DNA from: Candidatus Nitronereus thalassa
GTDB lineage: Bacteria > Nitrospirota > Nitrospiria > Nitrospirales > UBA8639
NCBI RefSeq assembly: GCF_032191465.1
Contig: NZ_JAQOUE010000001.1
Location: forward strand, 1,674,001-1,738,000
Direction of reading: 5' to 3'
DNA: 64,000 nucleotides
Shown: one piece after another, positions 1-8,200 of the stretch
Position numbering within the stretch: position 1 is the first letter of the stretch
How the letters are laid out: each line of letters begins with the position of its first letter
Notes under the pieces: model-generated
What the model saw: only the letters and a program-made list of their open reading frames with translations
The model's database searches: none
Told to the model about the DNA's origin: nothing
Program-made: the position numbers and the translations under genes

Positions 1-933
1 CCCGACATCGGCCTCAATTCCCCTAATGGAAAACGAAGGCACCACGATGAGCTCATCAGTATGTCCTTTTTGACGAAGAGCAAAATTTCGCAAGGTCATC
101 GTGCCCTTATTCAACACCACTCCCACTGGATCTTGGGCCATATCCACATCATAGATCACTTGCAAGTCTAGGAGCCCTTGAGAAATTTCAAAACGAAATT
201 GGTCTTCAACATATTCCCAAAGGGATCCCGCTCTCAGACTGGAGATTTCCACCTGACCTTGGGAGCGAAGAGGATCCATGGACACATTACCCTGCCATTG
301 CACACGTTCTCCCTCGCTCAACTCAGCCGCCAGAAAGTAGGAATTTTGATTCCCGGGACGCGTACTAAAATTTCTCAAGGTCACTTGAAGCGGTACGATG
401 TCAGCAATAAATGTGGGAGATTTTGATTCATCACGAAACTCCAGAGCCCCTTGTTCGATGGACAAGAGGCCAATGTCTACCAAGAATGGCTTCTCGTCTG
501 CGGAAAGACTGGTTGATGACTCCTGCTCTGGAGCCGAGGGCTCACCGGAAATTCCCCCGACCTCCGCAAGATTCAGCCGTCCATCTTTCAGGATTTTCAC
601 CAACCCAAAAGGGAGGCTCAGGCGAATGATATCAAATCGATAGGCATCAGAAAGGAGGGAAGTGGCCTCGAAGTTCACAAACAATTGTTCAAAACCCACG
701 AGAGGCGAGCCATCGGTATCACGAATTTCAAATCCTTCGAGCTTGAGATTGAAGGCAAAGGGATCAAAACTCATATCCCGCAACATCACAGGACGTTCAA
801 GAATCTTTGAAACCTCCGGAACTCCATATTTCTTTACTGCCCAGGGCACACCAAGAAATCCTATCGCGGCATAGAGCCCCACCAGCCCGAGAGCAATAAG
901 CACCAGGATTCTGAGAATTTTAAAGATCCGCAT
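1..933 (-). CDS. AsmA-like / DUF748 family protein, C-terminus cut by window edge
   Basis: My own translation of the minus strand gives 311 codons from an ATG at 933 to the window edge with no stop, so the gene is partial. Residues 5-28 form one hydrophobic membrane anchor. They are followed by a pattern typical of DUF748/AsmA-like proteins: a conserved stretch around residues 45-75 (LERPVMLRDMSFDPFAFNL, then LEGFEIRDTDGSPL) and alternating beta-strand segments. Members of this family are inner-membrane anchored, with a long periplasmic beta-rich part linked to lipid or envelope homeostasis. The ribosome site is weak. A Glu/Ser-rich linker lies near residues 130-148. Family assignment is fairly secure; substrate is unknown. 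Confidence 0.75.
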   Translation of the reverse strand, partial: MRIFKILRILVLIALGLVGLYAAIGFLGVPWAVKKYGVPEVSKILERPVMLRDMSFDPFAFNLKLEGFEIRDTDGSPLVGFEQLFVNFEATSLLSDAYRFDIIRLSLPFGLVKILKDGRLNLAEVGGISGEPSAPEQESSTSLSADEKPFLVDIGLLSIEQGALEFRDESKSPTFIADIVPLQVTLRNFSTRPGNQNSYFLAAELSEGERVQWQGNVSMDPLRSQGQVEISSLRAGSLWEYVEDQFRFEISQGLLDLQVIYDVDMAQDPVGVVLNKGTMTLRNFALRQKGHTDELIVVPSFSIRGIEADVG

Positions 934-1093
934 CGCGCTCTGTTATAGCAGGTTTACGCTGTCTCTGGAAATCATGGCCGAGGAGAATGGGCAGAGGAAT
1001 ATTTGGGGGAACTAAAAAGAAAAATACACCATCATCTGACAACCAGCTTGGCAACAGTCCAGATCGTTGAACGGGGAAGACTGAATGGAAATC

Positions 1094-1954
1094 TCAATCA
1101 AAAATGACGGTCTTTTTGCCATATACTAACACTCGATGCTCGATGTGATTCCGCACGGCCCTGGCCAGAACGAAGGTTTCCAGATCTCGTCCTTTCCTAA
1201 CCAAATCATCGATCGTATCTCGATGGCCAATGCGCATGACGTCCTGCTCAATGATGGGGCCTTCATCAAGATCCTGTGTGGCATAATGCGCGGTCGCCCC
1301 AATGATTTTCACCCCCCGCTCATAGGCTTGGTGATAGGGCTTTGCGCCAATAAACGCCGGCAAAAAAGAATGATGAATATTGATGACGGGACATCCCACG
1401 GTATCTAAAAAGTTATTGCTCAAAATCTGCATATACCTGGCCATGACCACGACATCCACCTGATGCCGATGCAACACTTCCAGCACTTGTTGTTCCTGTT
1501 CAGGTTTTTTTCCGGGTGTCACGGGAAAATGGCAATAGGGCACTTCAAAACGATCAGCCCAAAACTGGCATTCGGAATGATTCGAAATGATCATGGGAAT
1601 ATCGACGGCCAATTCCCCTCGACGCTGCCGTTGCAATAGATCGACTAAGCAATGTTCGTATTTGGACACCATCAAGGCCATGCGTGGCCGGGAATCTGAA
1701 AAATGCAGGGTCGAGGTCATCCCAAAAATTTTGGCAATGGGAGCAAACGAGGCGTGAATGTCCTCACGAGAAAGTTGAAAGTGCGCTAGATCAAAAACCA
1801 TACGCATCAAGAAATCACCCGTCTCACGATCGGTGTGGTGGTCGGAGTCCACGATGTTTCCCCCGAAGTCATGGAGGAAACTCGCCACTCGCGCCACAAT
1901 CCCCTTTTGATCTTGGCAACGAACCAACAATATTCCGAACGGTTTGGTGCTCAC
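1094..1954 (-). CDS. purU: Formyltetrahydrofolate deformylase
   Basis: Hydrolyses 10-formyl-THF to formate and THF in the cytoplasm, balancing one-carbon pools and supplying formate for purine synthesis. The 286 residues match the family length. An N-terminal ACT domain (about 6-85) starts with GILLVRCQDQKGIVARVASF. The formyltransferase domain follows, with INIHHSFLPAF (Asn192, His194) and the Asp in TQDLDEGPI (near 230) forming the expected Asn/His/Asp catalytic set. The ACT domain of the family senses methionine/glycine. The start chosen, MSTKPFG, fits directly before the ACT domain. It stands alone between the DUF748 gene and a gene-poor stretch. Confidence 0.95.
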   Translation of the reverse strand: MSTKPFGILLVRCQDQKGIVARVASFLHDFGGNIVDSDHHTDRETGDFLMRMVFDLAHFQLSREDIHASFAPIAKIFGMTSTLHFSDSRPRMALMVSKYEHCLVDLLQRQRRGELAVDIPMIISNHSECQFWADRFEVPYCHFPVTPGKKPEQEQQVLEVLHRHQVDVVVMARYMQILSNNFLDTVGCPVINIHHSFLPAFIGAKPYHQAYERGVKIIGATAHYATQDLDEGPIIEQDVMRIGHRDTIDDLVRKGRDLETFVLARAVRNHIEHRVLVYGKKTVIFD

Positions 1955-2392
1955 AAACGTCTCCTGGTCTCTCTCATATATTGGGCAGTATTATAGGAAA
2001 TCCTCCATCGAGTGTATATGTCCAAGCAGACCTCGCATCCATCGATTCTTTCAACGCTCGCTAGGGGCAAATCGACACAGCGAAAGATATTTACAGTTTC
2101 GATGGCCTTCCACGGAATACGCGTTCTCTCCCCGTAGGGCTTATGATTCATTGACACTACACCGGCTAAGGTATAGGGTAAATCCATGACGTATGAATCC
2201 TCGTTGACATTCCCATCCCTCGCGCTTTTCCATTTCCTCACAGCGCGTCTGATTCCGCTGTCCGCGCCGCGCTACGCCTAACCTTTTCTCAACAGTCTCC
2301 GCCGCTTTCGGTGTTGATTGGAACGCTGGTCGTCAGACCAGGTTCTTGAAGAGGCCATTCCCGACCTTCACGGTCAAACAAAGAGGTGCATT
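1955..2392. other. Gene-poor stretch downstream of the purU start
   Basis: About 440 bases without a convincing gene. A 96-codon minus-strand frame (1951-2241) overlaps the purU start but has no recognisable domain and no good ribosome site, so I do not call it. The stretch presumably holds the purU promoter on the minus strand and the promoter of the small gene at 2393. Confidence 0.5.
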
Positions 2393-2506
2393 ATGTATCC
2401 ATTTGAAGTCCTCTTAGGGCTCATGCTTCTATTTTGGACTATAACCATGTGGGTGACCTTTCCCCTCGAACTTCCATTTAAAGAAGTACCGCCTACGCCT
2501 CTATAA
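2393..2506 (+). CDS. Small single-pass membrane protein (37 aa)
   Basis: ATG at 2393 is preceded by AAAGAGGTG at a good distance. The 37 residues consist of a short N-terminus, one hydrophobic helix (about residues 4-24, with two Trp) and a Pro-rich tail ending PPTPL. The same frame is open further upstream, but the ribosome site favours this start. No family is recognised. It is followed by a structured element at 2510-2596 and another small membrane gene at 2697, so it may belong to one transcript of tiny envelope proteins. A random open frame cannot be excluded. Confidence 0.45.
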   Translation: MYPFEVLLGLMLLFWTITMWVTFPLELPFKEVPPTPL

Positions 2507-2509
2507 CGA

Positions 2510-2596
2510 GCGGGAGTACCTCAATTGGTAGTTGGCAGGTTCATTGGACGAGAGAAGTCGACCTCTGAACCTTCCGCACCAGAGTGGTACTCGCCG
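2510..2596 (+). other. Structured element whose 5' end resembles tRNA-Gly
   Basis: The first 22 bases (GCGGGAGTACCTCAATTGGT and AG) closely resemble the acceptor and D-arm of bacterial tRNA-Gly, but no anticodon arm or matching 3' acceptor follows. The segment can instead fold with an outer stem, GAGTACC (2514-2520) with GGTACTC (2586-2592), extended by CGG/CCG, and an inner stem, AGGTTCA (2537-2543) with TGAACCT (2566-2572). It lies between two small membrane-protein genes. It could be a decayed tRNA, a tRNA-like RNA, or an mRNA processing element. No function is claimed. Confidence 0.5.
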
Positions 2597-2696
2597 TAAA
2601 TCTCAAAAGAGCAGAGCGACATTTTGAAAAAATGACACACCAAGCGCATTCCATGAAAAAGCCACTAGCTTTTGACAAAACGAGAGAGGTTCAAAA

Positions 2697-2990
2697 ATGA
2701 TAAATCTGAGTTCAGGATTAGAAGCAGGAATAGCCGCTGCCGGCCTAATTTTCATGCTAGGATTAGCCGTTTGGCTCATGTTTCGGCGTGAAACAGGTGG
2801 GGAGGATTCACTGTTCTTGAAGATGATCGATCCCTTTGATGACGAAACTGAATCACCGACACCCAAACCGCTGCTCTTGCCATCCAATCCAGGCAAGGCC
2901 TTAACGAATCTTTCACCAACAATGAGCCACGGCATTGAGAATTTGAATCAGAACATGAGACTGGCTCCATTGGAACACCACGTAAAGTAG
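2697..2990 (+). CDS. Small membrane-anchored protein of unknown function (97 aa)
   Basis: ATG at 2697 follows GAGAGG at about 8 bases. Residues about 7-29 form a glycine/alanine-rich transmembrane helix ending at FRRE (positive-inside). A polar, Pro-rich tail follows (TESPTPKPLLLP) that would face the cytoplasm. No known domain. It lies downstream of the structured element at 2510 and upstream of a secreted small protein, in a run of small envelope genes. The clear ribosome site and typical membrane topology make it likely real. Confidence 0.6.
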   Translation: MINLSSGLEAGIAAAGLIFMLGLAVWLMFRRETGGEDSLFLKMIDPFDDETESPTPKPLLLPSNPGKALTNLSPTMSHGIENLNQNMRLAPLEHHVK

Positions 2991-3109
2991 TGAAGGCTTA
3001 CCTAATTCTCATGATTATTAGCAAAAAACTGCGTGGAGCCCTGTCAGACCTTAGCAGCAGACGGCATTCGACATCGGCACCTCGCCTACGCCTAAGAAGT
3101 ATTTTGGAA

Positions 3110-3136
3110 GGACGCGTCCTCGTGATTCCCACGAGG
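3110..3136. repeat. Palindrome plus hairpin in the leader of the next gene
   Basis: GGACGCGTCC (3110-3119) is a perfect 10-base palindrome. It overlaps a hairpin of CCTCGTG (3118-3124) and CACGAGG (3130-3136) with a five-base loop. There is no T-tract, so it is a poor intrinsic terminator. It may stabilise or regulate the transcript of the gene at 3182. Confidence 0.6.
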
Positions 3137-3181
3137 TTCATGTCAAGTATGGCTGTATTTCACAACAAAGGAGATTGAACC

Positions 3182-3463
3182 ATGAAACATAATCTTTTTA
3201 TCAATCGCACCATTCTGTTCGCATTTTTACTGGTGTTTCCGCTGATCCTGCCAATTGGGTCTCAGGCTGCGGAGCGAGGAGAAGGATCGAGAGCCTTACA
3301 AGACGAAGGGCTCAAACAAATTGCGGTAGAAAGTGTCCAAGATACACTTAAACTCTGCCTAAGCCGAATCCCCGCAGATGCGAGTAACGGTCAGCTGATG
3401 TTGGCCAAACAAAACTGCCAACAGGTCGAAGTCGAACGGCAGAGAAAACAATTATCATTCTAG
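3182..3463 (+). CDS. Small exported protein with two cysteines (93 aa)
   Basis: ATG at 3182 has a strong ribosome site (AAAGGAG). A clear Sec signal peptide covers residues 1-29: positive MKHN start, long hydrophobic core, cleavage after GSQA-A. The mature part is about 63 residues, mostly helical, with two cysteines (in LKLCLSRI and KQNCQQVE) that could form a disulfide in the periplasm, and a Gln/Lys/Arg-rich C-terminus. No family recognised. It lies among other small envelope genes separated by inverted repeats. Confidence 0.7.
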   Translation: MKHNLFINRTILFAFLLVFPLILPIGSQAAERGEGSRALQDEGLKQIAVESVQDTLKLCLSRIPADASNGQLMLAKQNCQQVEVERQRKQLSF

Positions 3464-3479
3464 AGGCTTAACTCCACAT

Positions 3480-3551
3480 ATCCTTCCATGGGATTCAGGC
3501 AGAACGGAGGAGAAAGCAAAAACTTTTCCGTACTGTCGGCCATGGAAGGAT
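3480..3551. repeat. Perfect 12-bp inverted repeat with nested hairpin
   Basis: ATCCTTCCATGG (3480-3491) is mirrored exactly by CCATGGAAGGAT (3540-3551). The 48-base interior contains ACGGA and TCCGT, which can form a second hairpin. It lies between the exported protein gene ending at 3463 and the lipoprotein gene starting at 3636. It could be a transcript-end structure or a small palindromic repeat unit. Confidence 0.7.
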
Positions 3552-3635
3552 GTCTTGGGACCTGTGCGGAAGTTCTTTCGTTTCCACCGCACGGTTTCAG
3601 TCGATTGAATGGGGAAGGTCACTAGAGGAAGGCAC

Positions 3636-4094
3636 ATGAAAAAATCAGTCGGCGTATATATGTTCGTGGGTATGATCTGCTTGATAGCCCCTGGCTGCAA
3701 TACTTCTGAATCTGAGCCCTCTGATGAATCTTCGTCGGCTGAAAAAGGTACAGCTTTGAAGAACCAAGAAATTGTCGACACGAGACACGCACCCGTTGAA
3801 GAAGATCTCAATGGCTATGTCAAAACCGTAGAAAGTCAATTGGACCAGTTACATGTCAAACATGTGAACCTCGTGGCCCGCGTTCAGCAGATGAAATTGC
3901 AATCTGAACCCCGGGCAGCGTTTAACACCACTCTAGATGAACTCATCAAGAAAAGAAAAGAGGTTCACATTCATATCGAGGCACTGAAAACTGCAAAGAG
4001 GAAAGACTGGTCCGCACTTCAATTAGGCATGAATCATGAGTTAGAGGATTTGTCTCGTTTATATGATACAGCTCTCGCCCAGTTTGCTGGGTAG
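3636..4094 (+). CDS. Helical lipoprotein of unknown function (152 aa)
   Basis: The ATG at 3636 is chosen over an in-frame upstream ATG (3609) because AGAGGAAGG sits just before it and because it gives a proper lipoprotein signal: MKKSVGVYMF start, hydrophobic core, and LIAPGC lipobox with the lipidated Cys at about residue 21. An acidic Ser/Glu linker follows (SESEPSDESSSAEKG), then a long amphipathic helical part (about residues 55-150, LDQLHVKHVNLVARVQQMK) that resembles a coiled coil. Likely anchored in a membrane facing the periplasm. No known domain. Confidence 0.7.
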   Translation: MKKSVGVYMFVGMICLIAPGCNTSESEPSDESSSAEKGTALKNQEIVDTRHAPVEEDLNGYVKTVESQLDQLHVKHVNLVARVQQMKLQSEPRAAFNTTLDELIKKRKEVHIHIEALKTAKRKDWSALQLGMNHELEDLSRLYDTALAQFAG

Positions 4095-4246
4095 ACATCC
4101 GTGGGTCTATGAAATCCAAATAATCCCGAAGGTCCTTTTTCATTCCCGCCTCCGGATAGATTCATTTTCCTCGATTTAACAGAATTTTCTGGATGGCAAT
4201 CTAGCTGGCCTTGCTGGTTTATTCCACAGGAGAGAGTCTTCACGAG

Positions 4247-4297
4247 CCATCTTCATGCCAGGATTGGTCCTGCCTATCAGTCCTGGCATGAAGACGG
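4247..4297. repeat. Long inverted repeat upstream of the PsiE-like gene
   Basis: CTTCATGCCAGGA (4251-4263) and TCCTGGCATGAAG (4281-4293) are perfect 13-base inverted copies with a 17-base loop. The outer four bases extend the stem with one mismatch. It ends a few bases before the PsiE-like coding frame. With no T-tract on either side, a leader structure or operator is as likely as a terminator. Confidence 0.7.
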
Positions 4298-4301
4298 AAC
4301 C

Positions 4302-4925
4302 ATGGGGAGAGATTTCATTAACGGGTTAGGTTGTGACAAACCCAGCGACATAACAGGGGAGATGATGGATACACATACCGAAACCAAAAAACCAACTTCG
4401 GTGAGCCGTTGGTCAATATTTGATCGGACCGTTAATGGGGTGATGATCAATCTGATGGAAACCCTCGATGGAATGGGATACATCGCCACGGGCTTCAGCT
4501 TCCTCGTGATCGGCATGGTGGTCTTTGTGCATTCCTGGTACGCCTTTGCCCTTGTGGTTGGAACAAATGCGGTTTCTGCGGTGCTGGCATTGGTTCATGA
4601 TCTCTTGCTCGTCATTATTTTGTTAGAACTATTCCGCACCATCATCAACTTTCTCAAAACCAAGGTGATTACCCTAGAACCATTTTTATACATCTGCGTG
4701 ATTGCCTCGACCCGACGCATTCTGACGATTGGAGCCGAGATCGCCTATATGGAAGATGTGAGTGAGGTAGTATTTAACCGGTATCTCCTCGATCTTGGAG
4801 CGAATGTGCTAGTGATTGTCGCATTAGTCATCGCCGTATACCTTGCCCGTCGGATTTCTCCCCCGATTTCCATTTCGGAACGAGGAGAGACTTCTGCCAC
4901 GGAACCGATTGCGATCAAAAATTGA
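4302..4925 (+). CDS. Phosphate-starvation-inducible PsiE-like membrane protein
   Basis: Up to 207 residues. About four transmembrane helices lie between residues 60 and 195. The most telling stretch is the middle, LLLVIILLELFRTIINFLK followed by LEPFLYICVIASTRRIL, typical of the PsiE family (PF06146), an inner-membrane family of unknown biochemical role. In E. coli, psiE responds to phosphate and cAMP, but no Pho box is evident here. Two adjacent in-frame ATGs at 4362/4365 follow AGGGGAG, so the true start may be there, giving about 187 residues. The gene is preceded by a strong inverted repeat. Confidence 0.7.
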   Translation: MGRDFINGLGCDKPSDITGEMMDTHTETKKPTSVSRWSIFDRTVNGVMINLMETLDGMGYIATGFSFLVIGMVVFVHSWYAFALVVGTNAVSAVLALVHDLLLVIILLELFRTIINFLKTKVITLEPFLYICVIASTRRILTIGAEIAYMEDVSEVVFNRYLLDLGANVLVIVALVIAVYLARRISPPISISERGETSATEPIAIKN

Positions 4926-5262
4926 CGTTCCAACAGATTCGGCGGCGGCCATGATTTATCGCCATGACAGACAAGCTCTAAAGCATTTGCTCTGAGTTCC
5001 AGCACAATTCGGTTACTACCCCACTTTGGATTTTTACCTTAGGAACCTCCACCTCAGCCTAAACAGTGAATGAACATGGCCATCGACCGGTTACTGGCTA
5101 ATGTTTTGAAAGCACGGAGCGGGATTTTTTGGCAACCACCGAGCAATAAGCCTATGCTGCGCTGATTGTCAGAGCTCACGGAAGGAGCACGTCATAGTTA
5201 TCAAAAATTTCGTATTTTCAGCACGTTCACAGAATGCGCTGCGTAATGCGCAGGATACCGAG

Positions 5263-8200
5263 TTGCTGCGCTCGGAGATTCTTAGCATCGAGCAACTGAA
5301 GCGGCACGCGGTCAGCCTTGCTGCCCAACATAGAATAGATCCGCGTCCGGGGCCGGACCGGTTATTGTCTCGACTCGCAGACAATGAGAGCGTTCTGCTG
5401 GCAGCATATGATGTCGTGACAGCCGCGGCTACGCCGGGAGAACGGATCGGACCGGCAGAAACCTGGTTGCTCGATAATTTCTATCTCATCGAGCAGCAGA
5501 TCGTCCAGGCGCGTCGACATTTACCTCGGGGGTACAGCCGGCAATTACCGCGATTGGCTGATGGCCTATCAGCCGGATTTCCGCGAATCTACAACCTGGC
5601 GTTGGAATTGATCTCCCATATGGACGGTCGTGTCGACAGCGATAACGCCACTCAATTCGTCGCCGCCTACCAGACCGCTGAACCTTTACAACTCGGCGAA
5701 TTGTGGGCATTCCCGATCATGCTGCAATTGGCTCTATTGGAAAACCTTCGCCGCATTGGGTTGCGTATTGCCCGTCGGCGCGAGGAGCGTGACGCAGCCA
5801 TCGCTTGGGCAACCCGTATGCACACGACGGCCGAGAGTGAGCCGAAAAAGCTTGTTCAGTTGCTCGCCGAGTTTGCCAATGCGGATGTACCTCTGACCGC
5901 ACCGTTTGTGGAGGAGTTTTACGCAAGACTTGAGGCTCTGGGGCCTCCTATGGCGTTTATCCAAACCTGGGTCGAGCAGAAACTACTCGAACAGGGGGTA
6001 ACCGCCACTCAATTGTCGGAAGCAGCTGGCAGAACGGCTGCGACTAATCAGATCTCCTTCGCCAACAGTATCGGAAGTCTGCATTTCATCGGTGCCCTAG
6101 ACTGGAGAAATTTCGTCGAGTCGCTCAGTGTCGTCGAACAGACATTGCGTGAAGACCCGACAGAGATGCATTCCATCCAGGATTTTTCGACACGAGATCG
6201 GTACCGTCATGTCATCGAAGACGTGGCGAGGAGCAGTTCGCGCAGTGAGTTAGCGGTAGCACGCGAAGCCATTGTTCTTGCACAGGCTGCTGCGGCACGA
6301 TTGAGTACCCATGACCGCACCGCCCATGTCGGATATTACCTGATTGATCAGGGACGGCCCCTACTGGAGCGTGCTGTCGGCTGCGGTGTGTCGTGGAAAT
6401 TTCGTGCCAATCAAGCAAGCCTCCAATTCCGTCTGTTCCTGTACCTCGGCCCCATCTTGTTACTCACTGCCTTGGTCACATCCATTGTGCTGTTTTCTTT
6501 CGACGGGTTCGACCTGGGAAATTGGCAGTTCTGGTTTTTGGGGATGGCCGGGATCATCGGTGGATCGGCGATGGCCGTCTCGCTGGTGAACCTACTAGTC
6601 ACTCTTCTCTTGACGCCTCGGGCATTACCTCGATTAGATTTTCCTCAGGGCATTCCATTCGTTCACCGCACGATGGTCGTAGTGCCCACTTTACTGAGCA
6701 GGCCGCAAGAGATTGATGATCTTCTCGAAGCCTTGGAGATCCGCTATTTAGGTAATCGGGATCCCCATCTGTTCTTTGCCTTGCTGACGGATTTCCGTGA
6801 CGCGCCTGAGCGTACCTTACCGGATGATGACGCCTTGCTCGCCCGCGCACGCGAAGGTATCCAGGCCCTCAACGAGACCTACCGCGAGGACCGCCCGTGC
6901 ATCTTCTATTTGTTTCACCGACCCAGGGTGTGGAATCCATACGAACGGGTGTGGATGGGATATGAGCGCAAACGCGGAAAACTGGAGCAGTTTAATGCCT
7001 TGCTGCGGGGAGGGGAGCAAACCGCATTCTCGGATATAGTCGGTGATTCGTCTATCCTGGATTCGATCCAGTATGTCATCACCTTGGATACCGACACGCA
7101 ATTGCCCCGCGACACAGCACGCACACTGATAGGAAACCTCGCGCATCCTCTCAATCGGCCGGTGTACGATCCGGACAAGGGTCGCATCGTCGAAGGCTAC
7201 GCGATCCTGCAACCACGTACGTCGATCAGCCTGACAAGCGCAGGCCAATCCCAGTTTGCAAAACTGTTCGCTGGAGAGTCAGGCATCGATCCCTACACCC
7301 GCGAGGTCTCGGATGTCTATCAGGATATTTTCGGGGAGGGGTCGTTCATCGGCAAAGGGATCTATGATGTGGACGCGTTTCGTCAGGCGGTCGATGGACG
7401 CTTTCCGGAGAATCTCATTCTCAGTCACGACTTACTGGAAAGCGGGTATGCGCGTTCGGCATTGGTGACCGATGTCGACATCATTGAAGAACACCCGGCT
7501 AGTTATGCCATAGAGGCCAGCCGGCGACACCGGTGGATACGCGGCGACTGGCAAATTGCCGGCTGGCTGCTCCCGCATGTGCCAGGACCGCCCCGTTCAA
7601 ACCAATCGATCGAGCCAAATGGATCGAAAGCGAAGCGGCAACCGAACCCGCTCACACCCTTATCGGTGTGGAAAATTTTCGACAACTTGCGACGCAGTCT
7701 CGTGCCGCCGTCACTGCTGGCCTTGCTGGCAGGTGGTTGGCTGTTTGCCCAGGGATCGGCGTGGATCTGGACCCTGCTGGTTGCCAGTGTGGTGTTCTTG
7801 CCCCCCTTGCTGGGAACCGCCATCGAGTTCATTCGTAAGCCTGAAGAACGTGATTGGCTTGTACACCTAATCCTAAAAAGCAAATCTGCAGGCGGGCCGA
7901 TCATGCTCGCGTTGCTGACTCTGGTTTTTTTGCCCTACGACACCCTGATAAGCCTGAATGCGATTCTAGGCTCTGGTATGCGAATGCTGTTCACTCGACG
8001 TGGATTGTTGATCTGGCATATGCGATCGTATGCCACTCGCAACGCGCGCCACACGCTAGCCGGTTTTTATATAGAGATGTGGATCGCGCCTGTTCTGGCT
8101 GTCGTACTAGCCTTCGCATTGGGGTGGGGCAACCGGTCAGAGGAGTGGCTCTTCTGTGCGCCCCTCTTGTTGCTCTGGCTGGCGTCGCCTGGCGTCGCCT

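Noticed and set aside
1951-2241. 96-codon minus-strand frame upstream of purU
   Set aside because: No domain, no ribosome site, and it overlaps the purU start; content is not protein-like.
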